Positions 10,897 to 18,354 of a stretch of DNA of 64,000 bases are shown here, piece after piece. The position numbers were made by a program, and so were the translations under genes. The stretch spans positions 124,001 through 188,000 of the forward strand of contig NZ_FMZQ01000010.1 of NCBI RefSeq assembly GCF_900102635.1, read 5' to 3'. The notes beneath the pieces are model-generated. The model saw only the letters and a program-made list of their open reading frames with translations, was not told the origin of the DNA and ran no database searches. Positions within the stretch are counted from its first letter, which is position 1. The number at the start of each line of letters is the position of its first letter. Source of the stretch: Ectopseudomonas chengduensis (lineage in GTDB: Bacteria; Pseudomonadota; Gammaproteobacteria; Pseudomonadales; Pseudomonadaceae).

Positions 10897-12693
10897 TCAG
10901 GCTTGCTCGACAGCAGACGGTGTCGTCTCAGGCCGCGCTTGGCGTTTGTCGCGGCGCCACTGAATGATGATAAGCAGCAGTGTCGGTATCCCCATCAGCG
11001 CCGTGGCGAGGAAGAAGTGGGCGTAGCCGAGGCTTTCCACCATCACGCCGGAATAACCACCGATCAGGCGCGGCAGCAGCAGCATGATGGAGCTGAGCAG
11101 GGCGTACTGGGTGGCCGAGAATTTCAGGTTGGTCAGGCTCGACAGGTAGGCGACGAACGCCGAGGTGGCCAGGCCGGCGCTGAAGTTGTCGCAACTGATG
11201 GTGACGATCAGCATGTTCAGGTGTGGGCCCATGCCCACCAGCAGCATGAACATCAGGTTGGTGGCCGCCGATGCGGTGGCACCGATCAGCAGAATCGGCA
11301 TGATGCCGAAACGCACGATCAGCAGCCCGCCGACCCCGGCGCCGAGCAGGGTCATCACCAGGCCGAAAATCTTGCTGACACTGGCGATCTGCTCCTTGGT
11401 GAAGCCCTGGTCGATATAGAAGACGTTGGCCATCACCCCCATTACGGTGTCGGACAGGCGATAGGTGGCAATCAGGCTCAGCAAGAGCAGCGCCTGCCAG
11501 CGATAGCGCACGATGAAGTCGTTGATCGGCGTCAGCACCGGGGCCATGCCGCCCCAGAACAGGCTGGAGATGGACAGGCCGGTGAGCAGGGTATAGAGCA
11601 GTGCACGCAGGAAGGCGCGGTCGTAGTAGAGCAGCTCCTGCAGGCTTATCTGGCCCTGGAACACCAGCATCAGGTCACTTTCGTAGAACTGGGTGACCAT
11701 GGCCGGGATGGCGATCAGCAGGATGATCAGCAGCAGCACGGACAGCAGCTGATGGAAGAATCCATACCTTGCCGCTGCCGTTTTCAGCACCGGCGCCAGC
11801 CCACCCCAGAACAGCCCGGAGGCGCACACGCAGGCCAGGGTGCTGTAGAGCAGCGCACGCAGGAAGGCGCGGTCGTTGTAGAGCAGCTCCTGCATGCTGA
11901 CGTCGCCGAGCAGCATTGGCATCAGATCGCTCTGATAGAACTGGATGAACATGGTCGGCACGGCGATGATCAGCACGATCACCGCGCTGATCGCCAGCAG
12001 TTGGTGGAAAAAGCCATGCTTGGGTGGCGCGACATTGATGTGCGGAGGTGCTGGCGGCTCGCGCATCCAGATGGAGGTGAGCAAGCCAGGCAGCATCAGC
12101 AGGGCGAAGACCATGTAGGTGCCGGTCCAGGCGCTGAACTGGTAGTCCTTGGCGGTCGAGCCGAAGCCTTCGGCGAAATACAGCGCGCCGGCGGTGGCCA
12201 GCAGCGCGGCGACGCGGTAGCCGGTCATGTAGGCGGCGGCCAGCGCAGCCTGATGCTCATCGCCGAGGATTTCCAGACGGTAGGCATCGACGGCGATGTC
12301 CTGGGTGGCCGAAGCGAAGGCGACCAGCACGGCCAGGGCGATCAGCGTCGAGAGGTGCGTTTGCGGGTCGTAATGCGCCATGCCGATCAGGCCGATGGCA
12401 ACCAGGCCCTGTGACAGCACCAGCCAGGAGCGGCGCCGGCCAAGCTTGCCCAACACTGGCAGGCGCCACTGGTCGAGCATCGGGGCCCAGACCCATTTGA
12501 AGGCATACGCCAGGCCGATGAGGCTGGCAAAACCGATGGTCTCGCGTGCTACGCCGGCTTCGCGCAGCCAGACCGACAGGGTCGAGAACACCAGCATGTA
12601 GGGCAGGCCGGCGGCGAAGCCCAGAAGCAGCAGCGCCAGTGTGGCGGGGTTGGCGTAGGTGGCGAGGGCTTCTCGCCAGGATTTGCGTGGCAT
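10897..12693 (-). CDS. ampG: Muropeptide permease AmpG (with internal 84-residue tandem duplication)
   Basis: AmpG is an inner-membrane major-facilitator protein that imports anhydro-muropeptides for peptidoglycan recycling; their level controls AmpC beta-lactamase induction. The 598-residue protein starts MPRKSWREALATYANPATLALLLLG (reported here as MPRKSWREAL), as expected for Pseudomonas AmpG. It carries FASATQDIAVDAYRLE and SDTVMGVMANVFYIDQGF, both family hallmarks. E. coli AmpG is about 490 residues. Much of the extra length here is an in-frame tandem duplication: residues 226-309 and 310-393 align without gaps, with about 48 of 84 positions identical by hand. Each unit runs from GFFHQLL to LFWGGxAPVL and contains membrane-like helices. 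The start at 12693 was chosen by homology; the longer open frame upstream is not supported. Confidence 0.93.
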   Translation of the reverse strand: MPRKSWREALATYANPATLALLLLGFAAGLPYMLVFSTLSVWLREAGVARETIGFASLIGLAYAFKWVWAPMLDQWRLPVLGKLGRRRSWLVLSQGLVAIGLIGMAHYDPQTHLSTLIALAVLVAFASATQDIAVDAYRLEILGDEHQAALAAAYMTGYRVAALLATAGALYFAEGFGSTAKDYQFSAWTGTYMVFALLMLPGLLTSIWMREPPAPPHINVAPPKHGFFHQLLAISAVIVLIIAVPTMFIQFYQSDLMPMLLGDVSMQELLYNDRAFLRALLYSTLACVCASGLFWGGLAPVLKTAAARYGFFHQLLSVLLLIILLIAIPAMVTQFYESDLMLVFQGQISLQELLYYDRAFLRALLYTLLTGLSISSLFWGGMAPVLTPINDFIVRYRWQALLLLSLIATYRLSDTVMGVMANVFYIDQGFTKEQIASVSKIFGLVMTLLGAGVGGLLIVRFGIMPILLIGATASAATNLMFMLLVGMGPHLNMLIVTISCDNFSAGLATSAFVAYLSSLTNLKFSATQYALLSSIMLLLPRLIGGYSGVMVESLGYAHFFLATALMGIPTLLLIIIQWRRDKRQARPETTPSAVEQA

Positions 12694-12736
12694 CAGGCTC
12701 GAATTTGGGCTGGAGGGGTGGTTCGTAGGGCGCACT

Positions 12737-13111
12737 CTAACTGCTGTGCTCCATCGGGCGCCAGCCGTGACGACGCATATCCACACGTTCGTTCAGGATG
12801 CTGATGCCCTCCGCCCGCAGGCGCGCCCGTTGTTCGGCGCCCGCCGGGCTGCCAGCGCTCAGGCTGAGACGGCCGCCTGCGGCAATGACGCGATGCCAGG
12901 GCAGGGTGGTGCCATCGGGGAGTTGGCCCAGGGTACGACCGACCCAGCGTGCGGCGCGGCCCAGGCCGGCCAACTGCGCCAGCTCGCCGTAATTGACGAC
13001 CTTACCGGCCGGCACCTGTGCCAATACCAGGTACAGCGCTTCGCGGCGTGCCTCTGCGCTTGCCGGTGGCGAGGCCGGCCATGCAGACTCTGCGGGTTTA
13101 ATCCTGCCCAT
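12737..13111 (-). CDS. Alkyltransferase-like (ATL) protein, MGMT family
   Basis: A 124-residue protein with the DNA-binding domain of O6-methylguanine-DNA methyltransferase (VPAGKVVNYGELAQLAGL, then RWVGRTLG with the arginine finger, and a C-terminal winged segment). The active-site motif PCHR is replaced by PWHR (71-74), so the acceptor cysteine is missing. That is the hallmark of ATL proteins, which flip and bind O6-alkylguanine and hand the lesion to nucleotide excision repair without repairing it themselves. The start at ATG 13111 (MGRIKPAESA) is the first in frame with a sensible length. It is divergent from the DUF481 gene, with only 16 bases between their starts. Confidence 0.9.
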   Translation of the reverse strand: MGRIKPAESAWPASPPASAEARREALYLVLAQVPAGKVVNYGELAQLAGLGRAARWVGRTLGQLPDGTTLPWHRVIAAGGRLSLSAGSPAGAEQRARLRAEGISILNERVDMRRHGWRPMEHSS

Positions 13112-13127
13112 GGGGTGCGTCCTTATC

Positions 13128-14119
13128 ATGCGTGTACTGATTGCCTGGTGTCTTTCAATCCTGGCTGCACCGCTTTGGGCCGATACCGTCTGGTTGAACA
13201 ACGGCGATCGTCTGAGCGGTGAGATCATCCTGCTCGATGGCGGCAAGCTGGCGCTCAAGACCCGATATGCCGGCCAGGTGCTGATCGACTGGAAGGATAT
13301 CGATACCCTCAGCTCCGACAAGCCCCTGCTGGTGCGGCGCAGCGGTTTCGACAACGAGCGCAGCGAAAGGTTGGCCGCCGCCGGCGCGGGCATGGTTCGC
13401 GTGCAGGGTGAGCGCGAGTACACCTTGCCGCTGGCGCAGATCAAGCGCCTGGTGCCGCCACGGCCGTTGCTGGAGGATCGTCTCTGGGAGGGCAACCTTG
13501 ATGCCAAACTGGACATGAAGCGCAACGAGAACGATGTCGACGAGTGGAAGCTCAAGGGCAATACCCGCGTCGAGCATGGTCGTTGGCGCCATCTGCTCAG
13601 CGGCGAACTGGAGCGTGAAATTAAGAATGATCGCAAGGTCGAAGACAACTGGGAGCTGGAATACGACCTCGACCGCTTTCTGACCGAGCATTGGTTCTGG
13701 CGTGCGGGCGTGCAGCAGGGCGAGGATGAATTCGAGATCGTCGACCGTCAGCGTATCGTCGGCACCGGCCCCGGTTATCGCTTCTGGGATGACGAACTGG
13801 GTCGCTTCGACCTGATCGGGCAGTTCAATCGCGTGCGTCTGGAGTCGGATGTTGCTGATCTGGCGTTCAATACCACTTCGCTGGAGCTGGATTACAAGCG
13901 CCTGCTGTGGGGTACGCGGCTGGAGTTCTATGCCAATGCCCAGTTGCAGATCCCGCATATCGAAGAAATCGACTACGTGCTCGATAGCGAATTCGGCCTG
14001 CGCTACCGCCTCAACCAGTGGCGCGGCTGTTGCTGCTGTATGAGCTCAATCAGCTGGCGGCCCAGGGTCAGAGGGTTTCTGACCGACATTACCTGATCGG
14101 TGTCGGCATCGGTTGGTGA
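13128..14119 (+). pseudogene. DUF481 family outer-membrane protein, frameshifted near its 3' end
   Basis: A secreted protein with a signal peptide (MRVLIAWCLSILAAPLWA) and an N-terminal DTVWLNNGDRLSGEI motif, then a beta-rich DUF481 (YdiY-like) domain ending in the outer membrane. It is a paralogue of the next gene (same DTVWLxNGDRL, RxLGTGPGYxFWDDELG and FLTExWFW segments). After LRYRLNQW the frame runs into an unrelated cysteine-rich tail and stops at 14096. If one G is added in GTGGCGCGG at 14019-14024, the frame continues as ARLLLLYELNQL to YLIGVGIGW and a TGA at 14117-14119. That restored protein is 330 residues and ends like its 337-residue paralogue (TLGFGVGW). So there is a 1-bp deletion, either real or a sequencing error in a G run. 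Confidence 0.85.
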
Positions 14120-14213
14120 GCCTGCAAGGCCAATCATGCAGCAGGCAGCAGCGTCCTGCGCAGGGTTGGCCGACCAAATACGCTGAACTCTACGGCAGGC
14201 TGTCGGTCAGCTC

Positions 14214-14241
14214 TTGCTCAAGTGTCGGGCTTGCGGATAAT
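14214..14241 (+). promoter_or_regulatory. Candidate sigma-70 promoter for the second DUF481 gene
   Basis: TTGCTC (14214-14219) and GATAAT (14236-14241) with a 16-base spacer, 40 bases before the ATG at 14281. Confidence 0.5.
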
Positions 14242-14280
14242 GCCCGGCTTTTTCGCCCATCAGAGCCTTACTGACCTGCC

Positions 14281-15294
14281 ATGTCGCGTCCATCATCCTT
14301 CTCGCTGCTTGGTCTGAGCCTTGCCCTGCTCAGCTCCGCCACTTTTGCCGACACCGTCTGGCTGACCAACGGTGACCGCCTGACCGGCACCATTCGTTTC
14401 TTCGACGGCAGCAAACTGCTGCTGGAAACCGACTACGGCGGCTCCATCCCGCTGAGCTGGAAGAAAATCGCCACCCTGCAAAGCGACCATGAGCTGCTGG
14501 TCAAACTTGGCCCTGTGGATGGCGAGCGTGCCAAATCGCTGCTGGCCGCCGAGCCGGGCAAGGTGACACTGGCCAATGGTGACTCGCCGAAAACCATCGA
14601 GCTGGCGCAGATCGAACAGATCATGAAGCCCAAGCCGCTGGTCGAGGACTTCACCTGGAAGGGCAATGTCGACCTCGGTCTGGACTACAAGCGCGGTGAG
14701 CGCGACTCCGACGACTACGATGTCGGCATCAAGACCCAGGCCCGTCATGGCCTGTGGCGGCATAACGCGCTGGCCGATTACAACCGCGAGCTGAAAAACG
14801 ACGTCGTCAGCACCGACAACTGGAACGCCGAATATGCCCTTGACCGTTTCCTCACGGAGAAATGGTTCTGGCAGGGGCGCTTCGAGTACAAGCGCGACCG
14901 TATCGAAGAAGTCGAGCGTCAGCGCACCCTGGGTACCGGTCCGGGTTACCAGTTCTGGGATGACGAGCTGGGGGCGTTCTCCCTCGCCACCCTGGCCAAC
15001 CGCAGTGACTACCTGTATAGCAACGGTGAACAGGACCGTTTCTATGCCATGAGCGTGAAGTGGGACTACAACCGCTATCTGATCGGCAAGACCGTCGAGC
15101 TGTTCAGCGTCGGTGAAGTGGTGCGCCCGCTCAGCAGCGCCGCCGACTATAGCCTGGATGCCGAGATCGGCCTGCGCTACAAGGTCACCGACTGGGCGTC
15201 GTTGAACATGAAGGCCGAGAAGGACATGGTCAGCGGTGCCGAAGGGGATCTGGATGAAACCCGCTACACCCTTGGCTTTGGTGTCGGCTGGTAA
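14281..15294 (+). CDS. DUF481 family outer-membrane protein (YdiY-like)
   Basis: A 337-residue protein with a signal peptide (about 1-23, ending LLSSATFA before DTVW). A short N-terminal repeat-like region contains TNGDRLTGTIRFFDGSKLLL, which resembles a small beta domain found in such proteins. The DUF481 domain spans about 125-337 with alternating hydrophobic strands and a C-terminal aromatic (GFGVGW), consistent with an outer-membrane barrel. It is the intact partner of the frameshifted gene just upstream, so the pair arose by tandem duplication. Related E. coli YdiY is called salt-induced, but the function is not known. A strong terminator follows. Confidence 0.85.
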   Translation: MSRPSSFSLLGLSLALLSSATFADTVWLTNGDRLTGTIRFFDGSKLLLETDYGGSIPLSWKKIATLQSDHELLVKLGPVDGERAKSLLAAEPGKVTLANGDSPKTIELAQIEQIMKPKPLVEDFTWKGNVDLGLDYKRGERDSDDYDVGIKTQARHGLWRHNALADYNRELKNDVVSTDNWNAEYALDRFLTEKWFWQGRFEYKRDRIEEVERQRTLGTGPGYQFWDDELGAFSLATLANRSDYLYSNGEQDRFYAMSVKWDYNRYLIGKTVELFSVGEVVRPLSSAADYSLDAEIGLRYKVTDWASLNMKAEKDMVSGAEGDLDETRYTLGFGVGW

Positions 15295-15308
15295 CGTTCG
15301 CCAGCGTC

Positions 15309-15345
15309 AAGAAAAAGCCCGCGAATCAATCGCGGGCTTTTTCTT
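15309..15345. terminator. Bidirectional terminator after the DUF481 gene
   Basis: AAGAAAAAGCCCGCGA / TCGCGGGCTTTTTCTT with a short loop. The A and T runs on both sides would serve the DUF481 gene and, before the insertion at 15372-15515, also the convergent uraA gene. Confidence 0.9.
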
Positions 15346-15358
15346 GGGCGAGAGAATC

Positions 15359-15528
15359 AGGCCTCTTGCCCAATGCCGATCAGATAAGCTTGCCAAAGCG
15401 GTCTTTCGTAGGAGCCCCGCCCCGGGGCGAAGCTTTTCAATCGCGTATCGCCCTGGTTCGCGGCGGGGCGCCGCTCCTACCCATTGGCAGCGTCGACGCT
15501 TAACTGACAGACATTAGGCCTCTTGCCC
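15359..15528. mobile_element. Small non-autonomous insertion element with 13-bp direct repeats at the uraA stop codon
   Basis: The 13-bp sequence AGGCCTCTTGCCC occurs at 15359-15371 and again at 15516-15528. Between them lie 144 bases (15372-15515) that start AATGCCGATCAGATAAGC and end GCTTAACTGACAGACATT, an imperfect terminal inverted repeat. No open frame is inside; the centre is a REP palindrome (15408-15480). The direct repeats look like a target-site duplication. Removing the element and one repeat restores a uraA end reading Asp-Gly-Gln-Glu-Ala-TGA. At present the stop is TAA, formed across the junction. A sibling with the same ends but a different interior is at 41016-41189. Confidence 0.75.
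15408..15480. repeat. REP palindrome, GTAGGAGCCCCGCCCCGGGGC family, copy 1
   Basis: Begins GTAGGAGCCCCGCCCC and ends GGCGGGGCGCCGCTCCTAC. It forms the core of the insertion element at 15372-15515. A second copy is at 18245-18317. Confidence 0.88.
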
Positions 15529-16776
15529 GTCCTTTTTCTTCCAGCCGGCGCCGCCTGGCAGTACCAGGTTGAGCAGCAGGGCGCTGATGGCGCACAGGGA
15601 AATACCCGACAGGGCAAATTCCTTGCCGCCAATCACCATGCCGCCGATGCCGAATACCAGGGTCACCGAGACGATGATCAGGTTGCGCGCTTCGGACAGG
15701 TCGACCTGGTGACGAATCAGTGTGTTGAGGCCGACCACGGCGATCGAGCCGAACAGCAGGCACAGAATACCGCCCATTACCGGTACCGGAATGCTCTGCA
15801 GGGCCACGCCGAACTTGCCGATGAAGGCCAGGGCGATGGCGAAAACTGCAGCCCAGGTCATGATCTTCGGGTTGTAGCTCTTGGTCAGCATCACTGCGCC
15901 GGTGACTTCGGCGTAGGTGGTGTTGGGCGGGCCACCGAACAGGCCGGCTGCCGAGGTGGCGAGGCCGTCACCGAGCAGGGTGCGGTGCAGGCCTGGCTTC
16001 TTGACGAAGTTCTTGCCGGTGACGTTGCCGATCGCCACCACGCCGCCGATATGCTCGATGGCCGGAGCCAGGGCCACGGGTACCATGTACAGGATGGCGC
16101 CCCAATGCAGTTCCGGTGCGATGAAGTTGGGCACGGCGAGCCAGGAGGCCTGGCTCACGGCGCTGGTGTCGATCACCCCGAGCACGGCGGCGATGGCGCA
16201 GCCAACGGCGATGCCGGCGAGGATCGGCACCAGACGGAAGATGCCACGGCCCAGCACGGCCACCAGCAGGGTGGTGATCAGCGCCGGCATCGAGATCATC
16301 ATCGCGGTGCCGTAGGGCACCAGCTCGACGCTGCCGTCACCGGCCTTGCCCATGGCCATGTTCACTGCGACCGGCGACAGCGCCAGGCCGATGGAAATGA
16401 TCACCGGCGCGATCACCACCGGCGGCAGCAGGCGGTCGATGAAGTTGGGGCCGCGCAGTTTGACCAGTAGCGAAAGCAGGATGTAGACCAGGCCGGCCGC
16501 GATCACGCCACCCATCACCGCGGGCAGGCCGAATTCGCCCTTGGCGGCCAGGATCGGCGCGATGAAGGCGAAGCTGGAGGCCAGGAACACCGGAACCTGG
16601 CGCTTGGTCACCAGTTGGAACAGCAGGGTACCGATACCGGCGGTGAACAGCGCGACGTTGGGATCCATGCCGGTGATCAGCGGCATCAGCACCAGGGCGC
16701 CGAAGGCCACGAACAGCATCTGCGCGCCGGAAATGCCCTGGCGCCAGAGCGGATCGTTGAATTCCGTCTGCGACAT
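15514..16776 (-). CDS. uraA: Uracil permease (NCS2 family)
   Basis: A 420-residue inner-membrane uracil:proton symporter with about 14 membrane segments. Family motifs include the region ALAPAIEHIGGVVAIG (the QxxExhG-like signature with the substrate-binding Glu) and GLATSAAGLFGGPPNTTYAE downstream. The start MSQTEFNDPLWRQG at 16776 was chosen because the upstream upp stop ends two bases before it, indicating an upp-uraA operon. The last codons (Gly-Gln-Glu-Ala-TAA) lie inside the direct repeat of a small insertion element, but the protein end appears unchanged. Confidence 0.94.
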   Translation of the reverse strand: MSQTEFNDPLWRQGISGAQMLFVAFGALVLMPLITGMDPNVALFTAGIGTLLFQLVTKRQVPVFLASSFAFIAPILAAKGEFGLPAVMGGVIAAGLVYILLSLLVKLRGPNFIDRLLPPVVIAPVIISIGLALSPVAVNMAMGKAGDGSVELVPYGTAMMISMPALITTLLVAVLGRGIFRLVPILAGIAVGCAIAAVLGVIDTSAVSQASWLAVPNFIAPELHWGAILYMVPVALAPAIEHIGGVVAIGNVTGKNFVKKPGLHRTLLGDGLATSAAGLFGGPPNTTYAEVTGAVMLTKSYNPKIMTWAAVFAIALAFIGKFGVALQSIPVPVMGGILCLLFGSIAVVGLNTLIRHQVDLSEARNLIIVSVTLVFGIGGMVIGGKEFALSGISLCAISALLLNLVLPGGAGWKKKDGQEA

Positions 16777-16777
16777 G

Positions 16778-17416
16778 TCAGGCGTCCTTCTGCTTGGTGC
16801 CGAAGATCTTGTCACCGGCATCGCCCAGGCCCGGGATAATGTAGCCGTGCTCGTTCAGGCGCTGATCGATGGAGGCGGTGAAGATGGTCACGTCCGGGTG
16901 CGCCTTCTCGACCGCCTTGATGCCTTCTGGAGCGGCGACCAGAACCATGGCGCGAATGTCCTTGCAGCCGGCTTTCTTCAGCAGGTCGATGGTGGCGACC
17001 ATCGAGCCGCCGGTGGCCAGCATCGGGTCGATGATCAGCGCCAGGCGCGAGTCGATTTCCGGCGCGAGCTTTTCCAGGTAGGTGTGCGCTTCCAGGGTTT
17101 CCTCATTGCGTGCCACGCCCACGGCGCTGACCTTCGCGCCGGGAATCAGGCTGAGCACGCCGTCGAGCATGCCGATGCCGGCGCGTAGGATCGGAACCAC
17201 GGTGATCTTCTTGCCGGCGATCTTTTCGACCTGCACGGTGCCCGCCCAGCCTTCGATGTCGTAGGCTTCCAATGGCAGGTCGTTGGTGGCTTCATAAGTC
17301 AGCAGGGCGCCCACTTCCTGGGCCAGCTCACGGAAATTCTTGGTGCTGATATCGGCGCGGCGCATCAGGCCGATCTTGTGACGGATCAGCGGGTGGCGGA
17401 TCTCGCGAGTGGGCAT
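16778..17416 (-). CDS. upp: Uracil phosphoribosyltransferase
   Basis: Converts uracil and PRPP to UMP in pyrimidine salvage. The 212 residues are the usual length. The start [19 protein letters not shown] is typical. The PRPP-binding loop reads [11 protein letters not shown], and the uracil-binding C-terminus reads [16 protein letters not shown]. It is followed after one base by uraA, so uptake and phosphoribosylation of uracil are encoded together. The 239-base gap to hpt holds divergent promoters. Confidence 0.97.
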   Translation of the reverse strand: MPTREIRHPLIRHKIGLMRRADISTKNFRELAQEVGALLTYEATNDLPLEAYDIEGWAGTVQVEKIAGKKITVVPILRAGIGMLDGVLSLIPGAKVSAVGVARNEETLEAHTYLEKLAPEIDSRLALIIDPMLATGGSMVATIDLLKKAGCKDIRAMVLVAAPEGIKAVEKAHPDVTIFTASIDQRLNEHGYIIPGLGDAGDKIFGTKQKDA

Positions 17417-17655
17417 GGGCTGGGATCTCCAACGGGGCTCTGGGAAAAATCGCGTTAGATTAAAGCATTGCTCATGCCAAGTGGTGGGTGACTGATGAGT
17501 CACGCCACCCCGCGCCGTGCATCGGCTACGCTGGTCAGTCGATACTTGGCAAGCGTTGCCAGGGTCTGTACCTTTGCCCGCTTTTATTTGACGGTTCGAT
17601 CAGCTTTCAGGCTGTTCGCCGCCATTCATCAGTCCGATCAAGAGAGAGTCCCATC

Positions 17656-18213
17656 ATGTCCGCCGATCTCGCGCACATTCGCCAAATCATGGCGGAAGCC
17701 GACTGCCTGTTCACCGAAGCTGAGGTGGAAGCGGCCATCGACAAGGTCGCCAGCCAGATCAACGCCGAGCTGGCTGAGCGCAACCCGGTGGTGTTCTGCG
17801 TGATGAATGGCGGCCTGATCTTCTCCGGCAAGCTGCTGACCAAACTGAATTTCCCGTTGGAAGCGTCTTACCTGCACGCCACCCGTTATCGCAACGAAAC
17901 CAGCGGTGGCGAGCTGTTCTGGAAGGCCAAGCCGGAAGTGTCGTTCATCGACCGCGACGTGCTGATCATCGACGACATCCTCGACGAAGGGCATACCCTC
18001 GGCGCGATCATCGATTTCTGCCGCCATGCCGGCGCGCGTGCCGTGCACACGGCGGTGCTGATCGACAAGGAGCACGAGCGCAAGGCTCGCCCGGACCTGA
18101 AGGCCAATTACGTGGGCCTGCAGTGCATCGACCGCTACATCTTCGGCTACGGCATGGACTACAAGGGCTACTGGCGCAACGCCGCCGGCATCTACGCGGT
18201 CAAGGGGCTGTAA
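17656..18213 (+). CDS. hpt: Hypoxanthine-guanine phosphoribosyltransferase
   Basis: Salvages hypoxanthine and guanine to IMP and GMP with PRPP. The 185-residue protein has the PRPP motif VLIIDDILDEGHTLG and the early active-site loop FCVMNGGLIFSGKL. The start at ATG 17656 (MSADLAHIRQIM) follows GAGAGAGTCCC, a modest ribosome site. An open frame running further upstream is not conserved. It is divergent from upp, so a purine and a pyrimidine salvage unit sit back to back. Confidence 0.95.
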   Translation: MSADLAHIRQIMAEADCLFTEAEVEAAIDKVASQINAELAERNPVVFCVMNGGLIFSGKLLTKLNFPLEASYLHATRYRNETSGGELFWKAKPEVSFIDRDVLIIDDILDEGHTLGAIIDFCRHAGARAVHTAVLIDKEHERKARPDLKANYVGLQCIDRYIFGYGMDYKGYWRNAAGIYAVKGL

Positions 18214-18244
18214 GCCTGATACCAGGTTCACACACCTGCTTTCC

Positions 18245-18317
18245 GTAGGAGCCCCGCCCCGGGGCGAAGCTGTTGATGTCAGTGTCGCCCAGCTTCGCGG
18301 CGGGGCGCCGCTCCTAC
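18245..18317. repeat. REP palindrome, GTAGGAGCCCCGCCCCGGGGC family, copy 2
   Basis: Same family as 15408-15480, with identical arms and a different loop. It lies between the convergent hpt and SulP genes and may end transcription from both. Confidence 0.88.
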
Positions 18318-18354
18318 AGATCGCCGTCGGGCGCGAAGGCCGGATGAAATCCGG

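Noticed and set aside
10894..12414. A 506-codon frame antisense to ampG, rich in Gln and His
   Set aside because: The composition is the usual reverse complement of Leu/Val-rich membrane protein codons.
17417..17655. Possible PurR or pyrimidine-type regulatory site between upp and hpt
   Set aside because: The 239-base gap must hold two promoters, but I could not find a convincing operator palindrome or clear -35/-10 pairs.
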